Shown: positions 36,701 to 51,700 of the stretch, piece after piece
How positions within the stretch are numbered: position 1 is the stretch's first letter
Layout: each line of letters starts with the position of its first letter
Assembly: GCA_017562135.1 (NCBI GenBank)
Contig: QEYB01001166.1
Location: 186,001-250,000, forward strand
Origin: Dipylidium caninum
Lineage: Eukaryota; Platyhelminthes; Cestoda; Cyclophyllidea; Dipylidiidae
Length of the DNA: 64,000 nucleotides
Direction: 5' to 3'
Made by a program: the position numbers and the translations under genes
The notes under the pieces: model-generated
The model's database searches: none
Told to the model about the DNA's origin: nothing
What the model saw: only the letters and a program-made list of their open reading frames with translations

Positions 36701-39700
36701 AATTAAAGAAAAATCTCGCAACCTAACTCCTATTAATTGCAATCAAATACAGTAAAGAGTTGAAGGTACCTCCGCAATGGATGGCCAGAAGTGGAAAAGA
36801 TATCGCCAAGAGATTTATACTATCAACCCAAGTAGATGACATCCAACACACCGTAATAATTACGCTTGGGCTTTTCAGCTCCTCTTTGAAAAACAATGTG
36901 TTGCAATATGGTTATTATGGCAAAAAAGTTATTACCGAGGAATCGAAATCAAATAGTGACAATAACATCGAGTTGGTTTTGAGAGAAATCAAAAGGATGC
37001 AATGTGATCGCAGATAGGAGAGACGGAAAATCCCAAGTCCATATGGTTTTGCCGAGATAAAAAGATTAATTTTGGCAGTGAAAACTAATGATTTGACTTC
37101 TTAAACAAATAAAAATTTACCAAATTTAGACGTAATGGTGGATCAAGAGGAATGAGAACCACAAATGAGAGATAGGCAATTCCAGGTTATATTAAGAAAA
37201 TAATGCGGGTTCTGAGATGTTTGAACACGTAAGTTGGCACAAATTCTCCAATATAAACCTATCCGGAAAGCTAAGGAATTTATCCACGTACCCTACTTCT
37301 GTTTCTACTCCAAAAATTATTCGCTTCTTCCACTGACCTCCCGAGATCACAAAGTTTTTTCAAGGGGGGTCGTTGAAGGCTTTTTGAATAGCCACCCATG
37401 GGGGCGAGGAACTGGTCAGGGAGGGTGATCCAGTCGGAGCTTTCGATAAGACAAGGGCAGGAAGCAGCTAGTGGATGTCGGTGCCAGCGGTGACTGCGCG
37501 GCTGTGAAGACTGTTGGGATTGCAATGGTGGATAGTGCGAGTAGAGAAGGTAGCGATCTTCCTCCTGGTAATCTGAAGTGGAATAAACTCTCCCTTGGGC
37601 ATCAAATTGTAACAAACGGAAAAGCCCAGCAATGTTTTGTCCTAAAACACAGCGAATAAATAAATAAAGGCCTAATGACAGAACTATTTAGACACTTTTA
37701 CTGCTGAAAATGGACTTGTTTTGTAGACTGAAATTTTTCAAAAGTTCAGAAGGTGAATCGCCATTTAAGTAGCATCTCACAAAATAGTGTTCATTCCCTC
37801 GGGCCTTAGACATTGTCACGTGTGTTGCCAAGAGGATCAAAACTCGCTTCTCCCACTCACTCTCTTTTAAATGTAACCCTTTTAAGGAAATTCTAAGAAT
37901 AAGTGACAGGCAGCAGGTAATACGAGCCATAAGAGGGAAGAGGATTGAGACTAAGGAGAAAGCATCAGTATGACAAGTCGATGTATAAAGACAAAAATTA
38001 ATTTGTGTTACTTATCATGTGCTTTGCAGTAAGAGGCTTGAAGCTATCGTGAAAGTCGTGGATAGTTATCTTTGAGAACATTCTCAAAATGAGTGACACA
38101 TGGCAGCACTTAGCTCGACCAATAAAGAGGATAAAATTAAGGAGAACAAAGACGAAAGGGTGGTACTAATGGCCTTCAACACCATCATTTAAGCTATCGA
38201 TAAGCCCAATAATAACTTTTGAAGCCGATGGCGAAAGAGAGTAAGAGTCGAGGTAAAAGAAAAAATAGTCTTCTAGGGATGACTTAGACGCGGTAAGAAA
38301 CTGTCAACCTTGGTGCATAGGGCGAAAATCAGTTGATCGTCATGTTCGCCAACGCCTACTTAATAAAAGTCACTTTTGTTTGCCCAAATCATTCACACCT
38401 TTACCTGTAAACAAACAATATCTTGACCATTCGATATAAGTTAGAGGCACTGAAAGGAAATAATGTCGCTGCTTGAACCATCGAGGACCGAAGTCGATAG
38501 ATAAGTAACGAAAGGGGCAATGCGATGCCGAAAATTTCTGCCAATAGGTGTTGATTAAATAAGAAGTACTATACAGCATAACGTAAAAAGGATTGATAAA
38601 AGAAAGACACTTATTACCCGGAAGAAGGTTTTCTAACAGCAATGAAGCCAGAGTGGCTTCCAGGTGTGTCACTCCCCCACTCAATGAGGAAGGAATTCGC
38701 GAAGCAGCGACGAAAAATTCGCGGAGACTCAGACGCGTAAGGCCCAGAGGATGCGCCTCGCCTCCCATCTCCGTAAATGTCTCCACTACAAGTTGGGGTA
38801 TACGGAAACGTACCGCCAAACCAGGCGCCGTTGCTGTCGTTACTGTCTCGCCAATATAAGAATCATTCTAAAAAAAGCAACGGATTTGAATCCACAGTGG
38901 AAAGCAAATTTCGACTGAAAAATTATTCTACTTCTTTTGGCACAAGATAATGCTACTTCCCACCCTTGGCGCATTCAAAGCAGAACGAAGGAAATCTTAA
39001 CACTAACAATTGTTCCATGAATCAGGGATCTTGAAAAGGAAGATGATTGGAATTGAGAATGAAAAAAGGGAAAGATAGCAAATACCACGTATATTTTTAG
39101 TACTACACTATTCCCAGGTTATAACAACTCATAAATTGTAAAAAGATTTGAAGATATAATGTTTAGAATCCTCGATTCGTCGTCAACCTCATTTTAATAA
39201 ACAAAATCAAATACTAGAGGACTTAGAAACATGTGAATGGTGAAAACTTCGTTGTTACAACCATTGACAAAACGTTCAGACAAGGAGAGGGGTCGAAGAG
39301 CCATGTAATTAATCCCAAATTCTAACGCTAAAACTATTCAAAAAGTTAACTTGCTTCTAAATTAAAAGGAAGGAGGATTTTAGGGGTTCATAACAAGCAA
39401 AATATACACTTTTAGATGACAATCAAGGCAATACCCCTCGTTCTTCATCATACCGGTTTAAGAAAGTGTCATACAAGTTAGTGAGACCCACGATTTAATC
39501 AAAGAGGTATTAATGGCATGAATCAAATCCACTTTGAGTTCATCTTTGAATTAGCTTAAGGCGGTCAAAGCGAACTAAATTTGCCTCAGTGAGTTTGAAC
39601 AAGGCGTCATGTGATGAGAGAGATGAAGTAACAGAAAAGATATCTAAACGAAATTATACCAATCAAAGTCTCTTATTACACAATAAGAGGTAGTATCAAA

Positions 39701-42700
39701 GCCTCAACGCTATAAAATTATACAATAAAATGGATTCCGGTAAGATAAGTGACCAACAGAGTCATTAGACATATTAACAGAAATCTCTATTTAACTGTGC
39801 TGGAGCATGTGTCAGCTGGTCAAAATAAAAGAGAAACGAATAAATACTCATGGGCCGAGGGGCAAAAAGGAGGTTGAAAGTAGGGAAAAGAGGAAAGTAT
39901 GTAATCAGCAGTTTCGCCTGGCAACTGCCAAGTGCTCTTGGTTCTCAGCTATTCAACACGATTCCGAAACGCATAGGAGTGTAAACGGCGGTTAATTAAT
40001 TTTGTTGCAATACTACCACCTTTTCTCCTACACAAGTTTCAATAGAAAGTTTCAAGTGATAGACAATAAGAAAAGTTAAAGTGTGCTACTTAACTCAGAT
40101 CTTATGTTTCTTAGAGTTGAGAGTACGTTCAAACCTTAGGATAAATGTTCTCTATCGAAATCTCGATTTTGAAGCTAACAGAATAAAAACGAGATGAAAA
40201 ATGTTAACGAAGGAGGAATTAGACAAGAAATATAGTAACCTGTTGGGGATGGCAGTGAGTACCATAAACAAGATGGGGAAGGTGAAAATCGCTTTTCCTC
40301 AGGCAGAAAGAAAGTAGGAAAAATATTTTAGTAAAAATAAATTAAACAGGGAAAGAGGTATCAAAATCGAAAAGAAAACATATGAAATGGCTGCACGATC
40401 AACCTTAAGGGCATGAAGAGACAAATGTAATGATTAAAACCGGCAATTGAACAACGTACTTCAGCAATAATTCTCTCACGAATTGTCATTGTCGGAGTCC
40501 CAGCACTTTCTCCATCGCCTGCAGCCTTCTCTTCAGGGTAGGTGAGGTTGTCCAACGTCTGAAGCACCTGACGATAGACAGATTTTGACAGTTTTACATG
40601 AAGAGGTTGCGTAAGGCATGCTGATACTGCAATCCACGTCGCCGTTTTCGCCGCTATTTTCTCCGATGCCTCAACTTTCCTATTATCGTCGGCGAACGCA
40701 AAGTTCAAAGCCTTTGAATCGAAATCTTCGGGCCAGTTAAATTTGCCCCCATTAAACTCCTCTTGAGGTTTGAAGAATGTCTGTCGTTTGACCGTGATAT
40801 CGGCCGAAATGTCTTCCAACACACGGTGTTCCCCGGGTGAAGGGACGAGATGGAGGTAATGAGCAATGACTAGCATTGCTTGAACCGCCTCGGAGGCTCC
40901 CCGGACCTTCGGTACCCTACGCTCATCGGCCACATCAAGGGCAGAGAGGGATGCTTGAGATATACTGATTTGAATCAGACGAAGTGGGGCGGAGGCATGT
41001 TCACAGTCAGCTCCGCCAACGTCATTACCAATATGGTGAATTAGTCGACCGAGACGCGCGATAAGGACGTGTGAAGATGTGGGTCCAGCGGGAAATACGA
41101 CGACCGGGCGATCTAAAACGATGTGAATGGAAGCGAGGTGGAGAGAGGAGGTCTGCGGTGCTGGTTGTTGCTGCAAAGGTGCGGCAGCAACAGCGACGGC
41201 GGACTTCGCCAATCGACGTGCCAGTACCCCTACACCCGCGTTTCTGTGGTAGAGCCGGGAGAACCACGCCGAAATCTCATGCAGAGCACGTGGTTTGTGT
41301 ACATAAACCGGACTGGAGACTTCCAACTACGAAAAGGAGAAGAAAACAAATAAATTTAATTACCAGTAGACAGCGTGTGTGGTTGGGTGAGTGGTGAATC
41401 ATTTGATTCAAATCGTAACTCCCCAATTATAATTGGGATAAAGCCAAATAGCTAGTGCTCAATTATTTTTCGAAAATGCATTCCATCAACATCAGAAAGT
41501 CCCGATCAGATTATCGGATGCGACAAGACTTGACCGCATCTTGCATCAACCAATACATTAATTAGTCTACCCACATCAGTTTAGATTTCATTCTTCGATA
41601 TAAAACCGATCTATTGTTGGATTCGTCGATTGGAGGCCTCGGAAAATGAAAAGAAACATTAGCAAATCTGACAGTCGACGGCACATGACCCAGGAAAATA
41701 AAAAAATTAGGTGTTTATTTCTTCCACACAACTTGAGAGCGATGTAGGAGGGACAAATTATACATTCCACTGGTAGATAATAAACCCTTGTCACAAAGTC
41801 GACTCGTATTTAGCATGAAAAATTTGGGGAAAAATAAAAAACGAACAGAGACAACGCTGTGAATGGCTAGACCAACAGATACGCATACAGGAGGATGTTT
41901 TACAAAAACACGTCAATGTTTAATTTCTGCGGAAAGTGCTGACGAGGTGAGAAATGACTGCAGCTGATCACCAGTGCTTCAGAACGGAAGAATAATTGTC
42001 GAGGCAAGGAGATGAAAAGTAACGGACACTTGCTGTCAGCCAATGTGTGCGCAAAGGATACCAGTAAGTTAATCAGGTATTAAGGCGAAAAAAGGAGTGA
42101 GCTCTCGGCTGGACGCAAAGAGGAGAGACTTAGGGGAATAGAAAATTAAGTTTTCTCAATGAGTAGGAAAGAGTTATAAGAGACAAATTTCACTAAAAAT
42201 AAAAGGTACGTGGTAGTGGCAAAAGGGAAGGGGGGAAGGGATGCTGGGGCTAAAAAGTATAACGGAGTTAGTGAATGAAAATACAAAAAAATGAGTAAAA
42301 AATTGATTTAATAAACAAGTTCCAATGGTTTAGTTTAAGGCAGATTGACGAGAACAAGCAAAGTTCACCTCAACATGGTACCCAGAGGAGTTATGACGAA
42401 GTGCGACAAGACTGAAGACAGACTTGGCCCAGGTCGAGGTGAGCATGCTACCCGGAAGCTCGGGGTCAAGACAGCGGCCTGCGACGAAGATATGTCGATG
42501 TTGCACCATACTTTGTATCACCGGACTACACTGCGGCATCTTCGTTGATTCTGCTTCCATAAGATCCAGGACCTGCAGACCGGCCAAACTTACACGGAGA
42601 TCGTTGTGACCTGTGTCAAATAAAACAATGCACGGTGTCTCTAAGGCATCAAGAAAATTCCGTAGAATGTAGTCAATGCTGCAAAGACGGGTTATGAGGA

Positions 42701-45700
42701 GGTGTATCTACCGAAATTAACTTGGAATAAGCAATGCTCCATTCGAAAGGGATATCTCGCGCTAAATTTTACATAAAACCAGGTAACCCCTGAAAAATCA
42801 GAAACTATCGAGTGTGGAGATAATTTAAGCTCCTCCAAATACCAGCACTCGCGTGTATGAAGCGTTCCAGTGACTTCCAGTTGTTGTTCCAACAACAAAG
42901 GAAGTAGAACATTGACGAAGCGTTTGCGTTACCGCCAAACGCTATGATAGAGTACAGAAATAGTTGGCTCTACAGCGAAATCAACGGGATGAGTCTTCTC
43001 ACTCCGACTTACAATTCTGAGACTGGAATCGCGCCCCAAGGAGAGTTATAGTCGCAAGGCGTTCTGCGGTGGCTACTGGTCGGAAAAATGAACATTCCTC
43101 TTTTTGATTTTCCTCTATTGGATCATCTCTTCCATCCAATTCTCCTTCGGCTTTTGGCGCCATTTTCAAACGAATTAGAACGAGACTAAGTCTCTCCACG
43201 CTCACTGACATTTCCAGGTTTTCATCATTGTTGTGGCTATCGTCATTTCGATTACCATCCTTCTTATCAATGGTCAGAGTGGTATTAGTAACGGTAGGGA
43301 GAGTGTTGGAAGATTGGGCAAAGGATTCAGAAGTTGGTACGACGCAACGAACGAAAGCGATCAGCTCGACGAGGGTGTTCAAGTTACCTTAAAGGGAAAT
43401 GAAGCAGTGATACACTGTAGTGATGAATAAAAAAAATTTGCGATAAATTTTGAGTGTTTTCTAGTGAAAAAAGCAGTGTAGTATTGAGGCAGAAAGACTA
43501 GGCCTTTAGCAGTGTGTGGGTTGACAATGCCAGATTGACCTACTGTTAGATTAATAAATTCTTGAATGAGAGTAATTCTGCACCGCAGATTGGAGATTAA
43601 AGAATTCTAATTTGACTTCGAGGGTGCATAAGACGTTTAGCGTTTGAAACTTGTGAAATTTGTCAAAAGCGCATAACTACACCAATGTTTCTTCTACGAA
43701 TGCATTTGGCCCAATTGTAATCTTAGTCTTGAAGTTTTCTGTTTGTAAAAGTAGTGAGTGCAAGCACTTTTGGGAACATGGTCGCAATTTAAGCAGTGCC
43801 TTTGAAAGCTATGGTTAACTCCGTGACAATTCGTTGCAGAGGAGGTGTGAATGATGCAACGAAGCTTCCTTCTACAGGGCATATTTAGCCTCCACGGTGT
43901 TCTCCAAATACACAACGGCTCAACTGAGAGGCAATCCGAATTGAATATTACGCACATGGACGGAAGTTTCAAGTTCTTCGAATGAACTCCAAATTATAAC
44001 TTGCATACCATGACTGCAACATACGCGTTCCAAAAGACTGAAGAAACGTGCCCTGGCGGACTTCTGCACCTCGAAAGGTCAATTTCCAGTACTGGGCATC
44101 CCCTTACAGAGATCACGGTGGCCATTGGGTCAACAGGTACCATGATCAATATAGTCGTGACAACAACGAAACTACTCACTACTTCATCTCTTTTTCAAGC
44201 AACTCAGGGAGAATAAACCCTATCTCTCTTTTGCGGCAAGGTCCGACAAATGATAGAATTCTTATACATCTGCGAAAGCAATCTAGTGGTAAAGACGTGT
44301 CTAGTCTTTTTAAGAAAGTAAGTGTCTACTGATTGTTTGAAGTCTGATTAAAATGGATGGTCGCTTACCCAGTAGATCCAAGTGTCGGAATTTAACATCT
44401 ACACGACGAGCAGTTTTCATCATGCTAGACGACTGAAAATACTTGACTCGAATTAGCGCAGTGGAGGAATCTACGCGGTAAAACAGAAGCCTCACCATAC
44501 AGCAGTAGATGGTGGTAGGTATGCATAATTTTGCAGATTTAATTTACCTTCACAGGCATCACCATCATCATCACCAATGGGATCAAAAAATGGACGTGTG
44601 ACCACGAATCCGCCGACACTGTCGCCAATGGATTGCTGGCGGGAGGAACGTTTTCTGGAGTCAGAAGCGGTAATGCTCAGACTTCCAGACAGTGTGTCCA
44701 AGCTAGATAGAGTACAGGAAATTGAAGTTATAGCCACTGAGAGGCAAACAAAACCGTTGTATAATTTATTTTAAAAAAGCACTGAGGACGAAAGGCTCCT
44801 AAGTAACGAAATTCACGGGCCTAGCATAATGGCATAACTAACAGTCCAACTGTATACAATTAAATTTTTTTTTCAAAAATACCGAAAAAGAAATGAGGAG
44901 CAGCAGTGGGCATATTGTACATAGTGATTTTAAATACATAAACTTGGCATAAAATCCGAACAAGGGAGGTGGAATGCGTTGAACAAGGGAGAATGAGATT
45001 TGAATGCGGTCCACTTGTGATAATCACCCTAACCTTGTCCTTCTACTATGGCAATTAGAGGCGTTAAGCTGGATTGTGCTTTGAAGTATTATTTTGGTGT
45101 TGAAGGCACAATTAGTTCGAGTACGTGAATGCGGTTTTCTTTAAAGGGTGTCTAGGTGGCAGGATAACGAGAAAAATTGTTTGGATAAGAGGGGCCGATG
45201 AGTACCAACATTAGGAAACAAATTTCCACGGTTACTCTCATTGAAGAAAACTGGGGTTTTGCAAAATTATTTTATCAAACTTTGTCGTATCAGGGTAAGT
45301 ATTACGTTCACTTAAAGTTAAATTTTACTCAAATTTTTATATTTTGAAGACTATTTGAGAGCACCAATGAGTTACAGAGATGACAACAAAAGACAAGCCA
45401 GGGACGGAAGAAGGAGAAATAGGCATCAAATCAGCATCACCTCCCGGAATCCCACATCAATCGCACAGTCAAAATGTACGTAGATCAGTTTTAAACGAAG
45501 TTGGAGGAGGCCTGTGAAGAATGCCAAAGAATGTAAAGTATTTCTATGGAGAGTAGCGAGAACAACGTCCGCGATGTGAAGAGGACCGGGCGGTAGCTGA
45601 ACTTCACTGTTTAGTTAATATTTTGACATCCCCATGGGTGCCTCGATATGCAAAAACGCCTTATACATTAATCATAAATTTGGTTTCGACAAAATTATAC

Positions 45701-48700
45701 CCACCTTTTTGAATCCCTCACTAGTCTCGCTACCGAGGAGGACATCTAAGCTATAAGTAAGGTCTAAGGTAATAAAAATGAGATGTTTTCATGGAAAATT
45801 GAATCTGTTCGGTTACTTCATAACACCAAAATAACAATTCGAAAAAATCTTTCGAATTCCGATGTGTTGAGCTTGTTATTGAAATTCTACCCACTTAAGA
45901 GAATTACAAAACAGAAACAATCAGCTGCTACACAAAGGCAGAAACCACTTTCGTCTAAGAAACTTTGCTAGAAAAAGAGAGGTTCACCCACTTACTCTTA
46001 GAATTTTATCAATGTATATTAACAAAATCATTTCAGAAATAAAAGTAGTCGTTCAAAGGATAGATAGAAATTTTTTTACGTCGCGCTCGATAAGCTTGAA
46101 AAGTAGCATGTAATAAACATGCTGGATAGCAAAACTTTTATACAAAACATATTGAGGTCAAGTGTCACTTTAAATGCCACATAATATACATTAAACGTAA
46201 TTCACAAAGATATAATTCCCCCAATAACCTGCGTCATTGTGAAGGCTTCATGAGTTTGTGAAACCCGCTATTGATAACTGAAAAGAACTCTATTGAAAAT
46301 AATCGTGACGACGAAGGTTCAAGCAGAGAAAGAAGTAGCGGAATCTTACCGCACGTCACGATGTGATGCAGCCAACAGGTCAAAATCACCTCCCAAACCG
46401 CAAAGAGCATCAGCAATTGTGAGGCTGTGTACTTGCAAGTTGACCTCATATATTGTCGTGAGGCGGGATGTGTCAGTGGATCGAGTGAATCTAGCTGCGG
46501 TTGATGCCAATCGACATTCTGCCAGCGGACGATCGCGTGTGTCCAGTTGGAGGATTAGTTCGTACATGTTGAAAGTTACCACAATTGTCCGTCGCAGCTC
46601 AGACGTCACAGACGCCTTGGAGGAGAGTTGGATTGAGCATTTCGAGCGGCGCCTACGACGAATCTCCCCGTTTTGAGATAGAGGCACTGGAGGGGGTGAT
46701 GGCGGTGCAAAATGTCCCTTCGTTTCTTCTAATTCCTGCCCTGCCGCCGACGCGGCAGCAGCAAGACAGCGGCGAACCGCCGAAACACGAGCATCAGAGA
46801 GGCGAAAGATGCAGTGTCTTTGTTCCAGACATATCAAGAGTCCCGGCAGGTCGGGCGGAATGGTGGGTGGAGGTGAGGGAAGAAGGGAGGGGTTTGTAGT
46901 TGAGGGGGAGCGGAGGTATGCCATTGGCACCACTCTTCGAGTGATCCAGATGGCCAGGCTGAAACGGTCCACCAGGTTGACTTGGGAAGTTACATGAGTG
47001 ATATGACGACCGTCTTCTGAAAGGGTGAATTGTAAAATACAGTACTTGTCCGAGATTCGAGTATTAGGAGAAAGAGTAGGGGCCAAACTAAAAACGCTTA
47101 GAGTGCCGTGTTGTTATCCAACGAGTTATCTCCCCCCCCCCTTCCCCCAATTACCTCAGAATTGTTAGCACTTTTGTCAGAAATCTCGGTCCTTGGATTA
47201 TGAAATAAACAAGGGGAACAATGTGGTTGTCAAAAAATGGGTTTTAACCCCTCACATATAAGTAAATGAAAGTCATTATTATGTCTAATAATTTCAACTC
47301 TGAAATTTCGAATAACAAATTTATCTGGAAATTTAATAAATTCAATAATATTTTTCCTACAAAATGAATTTACTGAACTTTCTACTCGACTGCAGTGTGC
47401 ACAATAATAAGAGTAATGATAGCAGAAAGCAATATTCAGTAGGGAAATCAACGGAAGTCTAGTAAAAATACCAGCATTATTTACCAGTAGTGGAACTCGA
47501 CCGATTTGGCAGAAGGTTAGGCCACAACCCGGACACTTGAAGTTCATCGAGACGGCCGGCTAGGATACGGAATTCGTCCAACTCTAAGAGGTAAGTCTCA
47601 TACAGTCTACGACAGTGCCCTGAATACTTCGGCAGGGAGCCTCGACGGAGAGAACGGCAGTTCTGTTGACTTGTCGTTTGTCTATTAGTGAGAAAGCTGA
47701 CGTATAAGGAACCGATTTAACAGATTACTTCAGAAAGTTGAATGAAAACAATTATACAGTATGACCCATTCCTGGTGGATAAAATGCTTATTAAGTACGT
47801 TTATTTAAGTAAGGGTAACGGTAAAATGAGGGAGGCAAAGGCGCACAGTGAACCCAAAGCTACGTTTACGTTGTCAACGTAAGATTAGGAACGAAAATTA
47901 AAGTACTTCGAAAATAACGGAATTGATCAACGTCGGATGTAGTTAAAAATTACCTAATTTAATGTACTATGAAGTAAATTGTGGTTCTCACAGAATTAAT
48001 CCATCTGCAAAAGTTCGCGCTAAATTCGGAAACCCCCACGAACTGAGGTCATACTTTAAGTTTGAAGCGTTAAAATTTACCCGTAAACTCCAGCTTTTTT
48101 CAATTTAAAACCGTTAAATATAGCGCAGTATGCAAAAATAACAGATAACTGTTATTGCCTGTACGTTGTTCGATTAGCAATTACACAACTTAAAGGATAG
48201 GTGATGGCAACGTACTGAGACTCCGAATCTGAGGGGACTGGTGAGCCACAGGGGGTGGCGAAAACGTCTGAATCCTCACTCTCATCGTCACCGTAAATTG
48301 AATTCTCCCGCTTCCGGAGCCCACTTGGAACTGGCACCTGGTAATATGATCAAACTCAAAATAACAAAGGATACTGGCGCATTCGGTTGTGCGGAATCGT
48401 GAATTTTGTTCTTATCTTGTATCTGTAGTGGCGTATTAGATGTCAAAAAACACCACTCGAAGTTAAATTTGTTATTCACCAAAGATGATAAAGAGAATTT
48501 GGATGTATAAATCAATTGGTGAAATCCATTGTTTTGCATAACTTTGCCAAAAGCAAATTAGTGAGAAAGGAAGTGACAAAATAGTATACGATAGTTCAGA
48601 TTTGGCGAACGATATAAGCATAAATAGGGACGAAAAACGAAGATAATGGTGATAACATGAGAAGTTAAAGAGAGTGAACTCCACCGAAGACCAAGTTAAT

Positions 48701-51700
48701 TTCCTTGTCCAACATCTCGAGCCAAGAATCAAAATTAAAATGAGCAAAGATAATATTTCTTTTCCCCATTAGGGTACATACCGTGACGGTGCCTCCAAAT
48801 TCTTCCGTAGAGCTGGTTGGAGGTTCCCAATTGGACAATCGGAAACGTCCGAAATCGCAGATCACACCGAGGAGATTGGCTGGTGGACAGAGCGTCCCAT
48901 CCACTGCCTCTTCCTGACTCGACCATAGACGCTCCGGCAAGAGAATGCGCGGTGCCGCGATGTCCAAATGCAGACGCAGGGAGTGTGATGCCAACGGGGG
49001 CAATTTTACTGCTGGACGTAGTGGAAGATCAGCACCGACATTTGGCGTAGGGGACTCTGTCGTCGCATTCTCATCCACCATCTCAACGTTGTGTAGAGCG
49101 GCGCGAAGATTGGCCTTTGTTTGGGACTTTATTGTATCGTAGGCATTGACATCATCTAAGGGTAAGTAGCGTCATCGAATAAAAGGGACTAAATAGAGGA
49201 TCTCTAAAAACCTCAAGCCAAAATACCAGTCCCTTGAGATACAAATGTGAGTGACTGAAGGTTTAATGAATGTAGAGTTCAGACGTTACGCCGAAGGTTT
49301 CAATGCATTTCCGATCTCTAACAGTAGTCACAAGACAAAGTTAAGAAAAGGAGGTTAAGAAAAGGAGGTAATAGTGAAGTAGATAATGCTAGAAGGGAAG
49401 TCAAACGGAACGAGTGATCAAACCACTAACGTGTTTATAAGAGTGGTAAAAGAGTAACCAGAATGCTTAAACAAGTTCGCCTCCAATGGTTAGTTGGTTG
49501 GTTTTATACGGAATCTGGTGAATAAAAAGAGGATTGAAAAAGATTTAAACTTAGGGCTCCTTGATAAGATATCTAACTGGCATTCTTGTCTATGGACTCT
49601 TCATCAACTAGCCTCGGAAGAAAAACAGTACTGACAATTTCACTTACTAAGCAAAAAAATGCAAGGGTCGAAAGAACCACTTTATATTAGAACTGAAGAA
49701 ATAAGGACAATAAGTACAATCGCAGTAAACACGTCAGGAAGAAGTATTTCCACCGAATAAAGCAATCGCTTTTCAATCTCTTAGCTTAACTGCTGTGTGA
49801 ACGTCTACTTAACAACATTTATACAAATTGCAAAGGTGGCATATTAGAGGAAGTTAATCCGAATGCACCACTTTGGATATGACAAAAAGGATTCCCAGCA
49901 AGCAACGCAAAAAAATCGCGATTAGCCGTATTAATACACGTTTGAGAGGAAAAGAATAAATGGAAGAAAATTTGGGGTATTTATACAGGATGTAACCTCA
50001 ATTATTCATCTATGCTGGTGGAAGAAGCAGACAAACCAAAAGTGTGGAAAAGAGGGAACTAAGAAGGCACATACTAATGAATCAGAGACGAATGTAATAA
50101 AATAAAAAGTTCCCTACAACCGTTGGGTCCCGTGAATCGTTACGATAAAATCACAAGTGACCTAGCAGGGGAATCCAATGTTTAGAGGCGTGGCTGTTAT
50201 GTGACTCTCTTCTCACCTGGGGAGACAAAGAGTGACTGACAACGTGCGGTGGAGGACACAAGAAGACACGGCGTTTCAACAAAAATCTAACCGATTAAAA
50301 TCTCAGTGAAGCATGTGATACGCATAAATGATTGCATTATCATTTATTCCCTTCTCAATAACCATACTGACTCTGTCAATTAAAGACAGGAGGAGGCCAC
50401 ATTAAAGAATACTCTAAAGTTCGAAAATTGACAGAGAAGCCCCAAATTGGAGTATCAGCGTAGGTTTTCATAATTTCACTCACAAGTTACCTGCTTACAA
50501 AACTGTTTCATAGACATTTTTCAAGATTTTATTCCAAGATTCAAATTGGTCTACATGTCTTGCTCCCCGGCGCGCCAAATAAATACTTGATGCCGTCTGA
50601 TAGTCTCATCGACCTATGTGCTCCCATCGTCCCAGCTGCCGCCAAAGAAATCAGTCAAATTTTGAGATAACCAGTAAAATCAACATTAATTTCCCCAATC
50701 TTCTAGGTAGGTAGGTAGGTAGGTATACAAATATTGCATCAGTCTGGCAGAGGAATAGTGAGCAGGAGAGATTACATATTTCTAAGCAATTCACATTACA
50801 TATGACCGATGCTCAGAATGAGGTTCCGTATTTTCAAAACAACCTTTTCAACTGAGAGAACCTTGTGAAGAAAAAGGGACAAGACAATAAATCGGACAGT
50901 CAACATGTCGGGCGTTGCTGATCATCAAAACAGAGGCCGAGAACTGAGAAAGGGCGCATTAGGGTTAAGATCAAAGCTGCGATATAATAACGCGAGTATG
51001 AGGGTGATTACATAACTGATTGATGTTATCTTAGCCTGTAGATTCGCATCGATTATGACAGGTCGTGCAGGGTCTTTCACATCTTCAGTTTGTAATGTGC
51101 GGCTATGGCGTCGGTCTGATAAGGTGTGATGATGCCTTACCGCATCCTGTTGGACTTAAGGATCAAAATAAGAGAACGAGATGTGTGTTAAAATTGTTGT
51201 TTGCTAGGTCAAGGACAAGATAGTAAGCATAAATATGAACGAAGGGAAGGCGTTTGCGATATTATTGACAAACAGTAAATTTGGAGACAAAAGAGTTGCT
51301 AGAAGATGGAGAAAAGGGCACTACTAAACAAAGACGAAGATAGCAAGTGAATGCATAACTAACCCAACAGTATTTATGACAAACATTTCAAAGCAGCAAA
51401 TGCGTCTGTCGCAAAACAAGAGGTCATGTCGCCTACTCAATGCTTGGTGAATTAAAGCTCATAAAGTATGTGTACTTTGAAATCACATAAAAAGAAAAAT
51501 GAGGGATTCGACGAGAGACTAATGCATTAGGTTCTCTGTTTTTGTGCAGCCATTTTTTGTGTGTCATTTAATTTGACCGTCATTCATGCACTAAATGCTG
51601 AAACGATGGGGATGGAAGAGACAGACACTTAAAAGTCAGGGCGCGATAATGGTTGGACCTTGACTTTCCACACCACAACTCATTCTATTTACTCACCTGA

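Noticed and set aside
47230..47547. Minus-strand frame starting MNFKCPGCGLTFC (zinc-finger-like)
   Set aside because: The adjacent frame reads ELDEFRILAGRLDELQVSGL and fits VPS13 better; the cysteines arise from the wrong frame.
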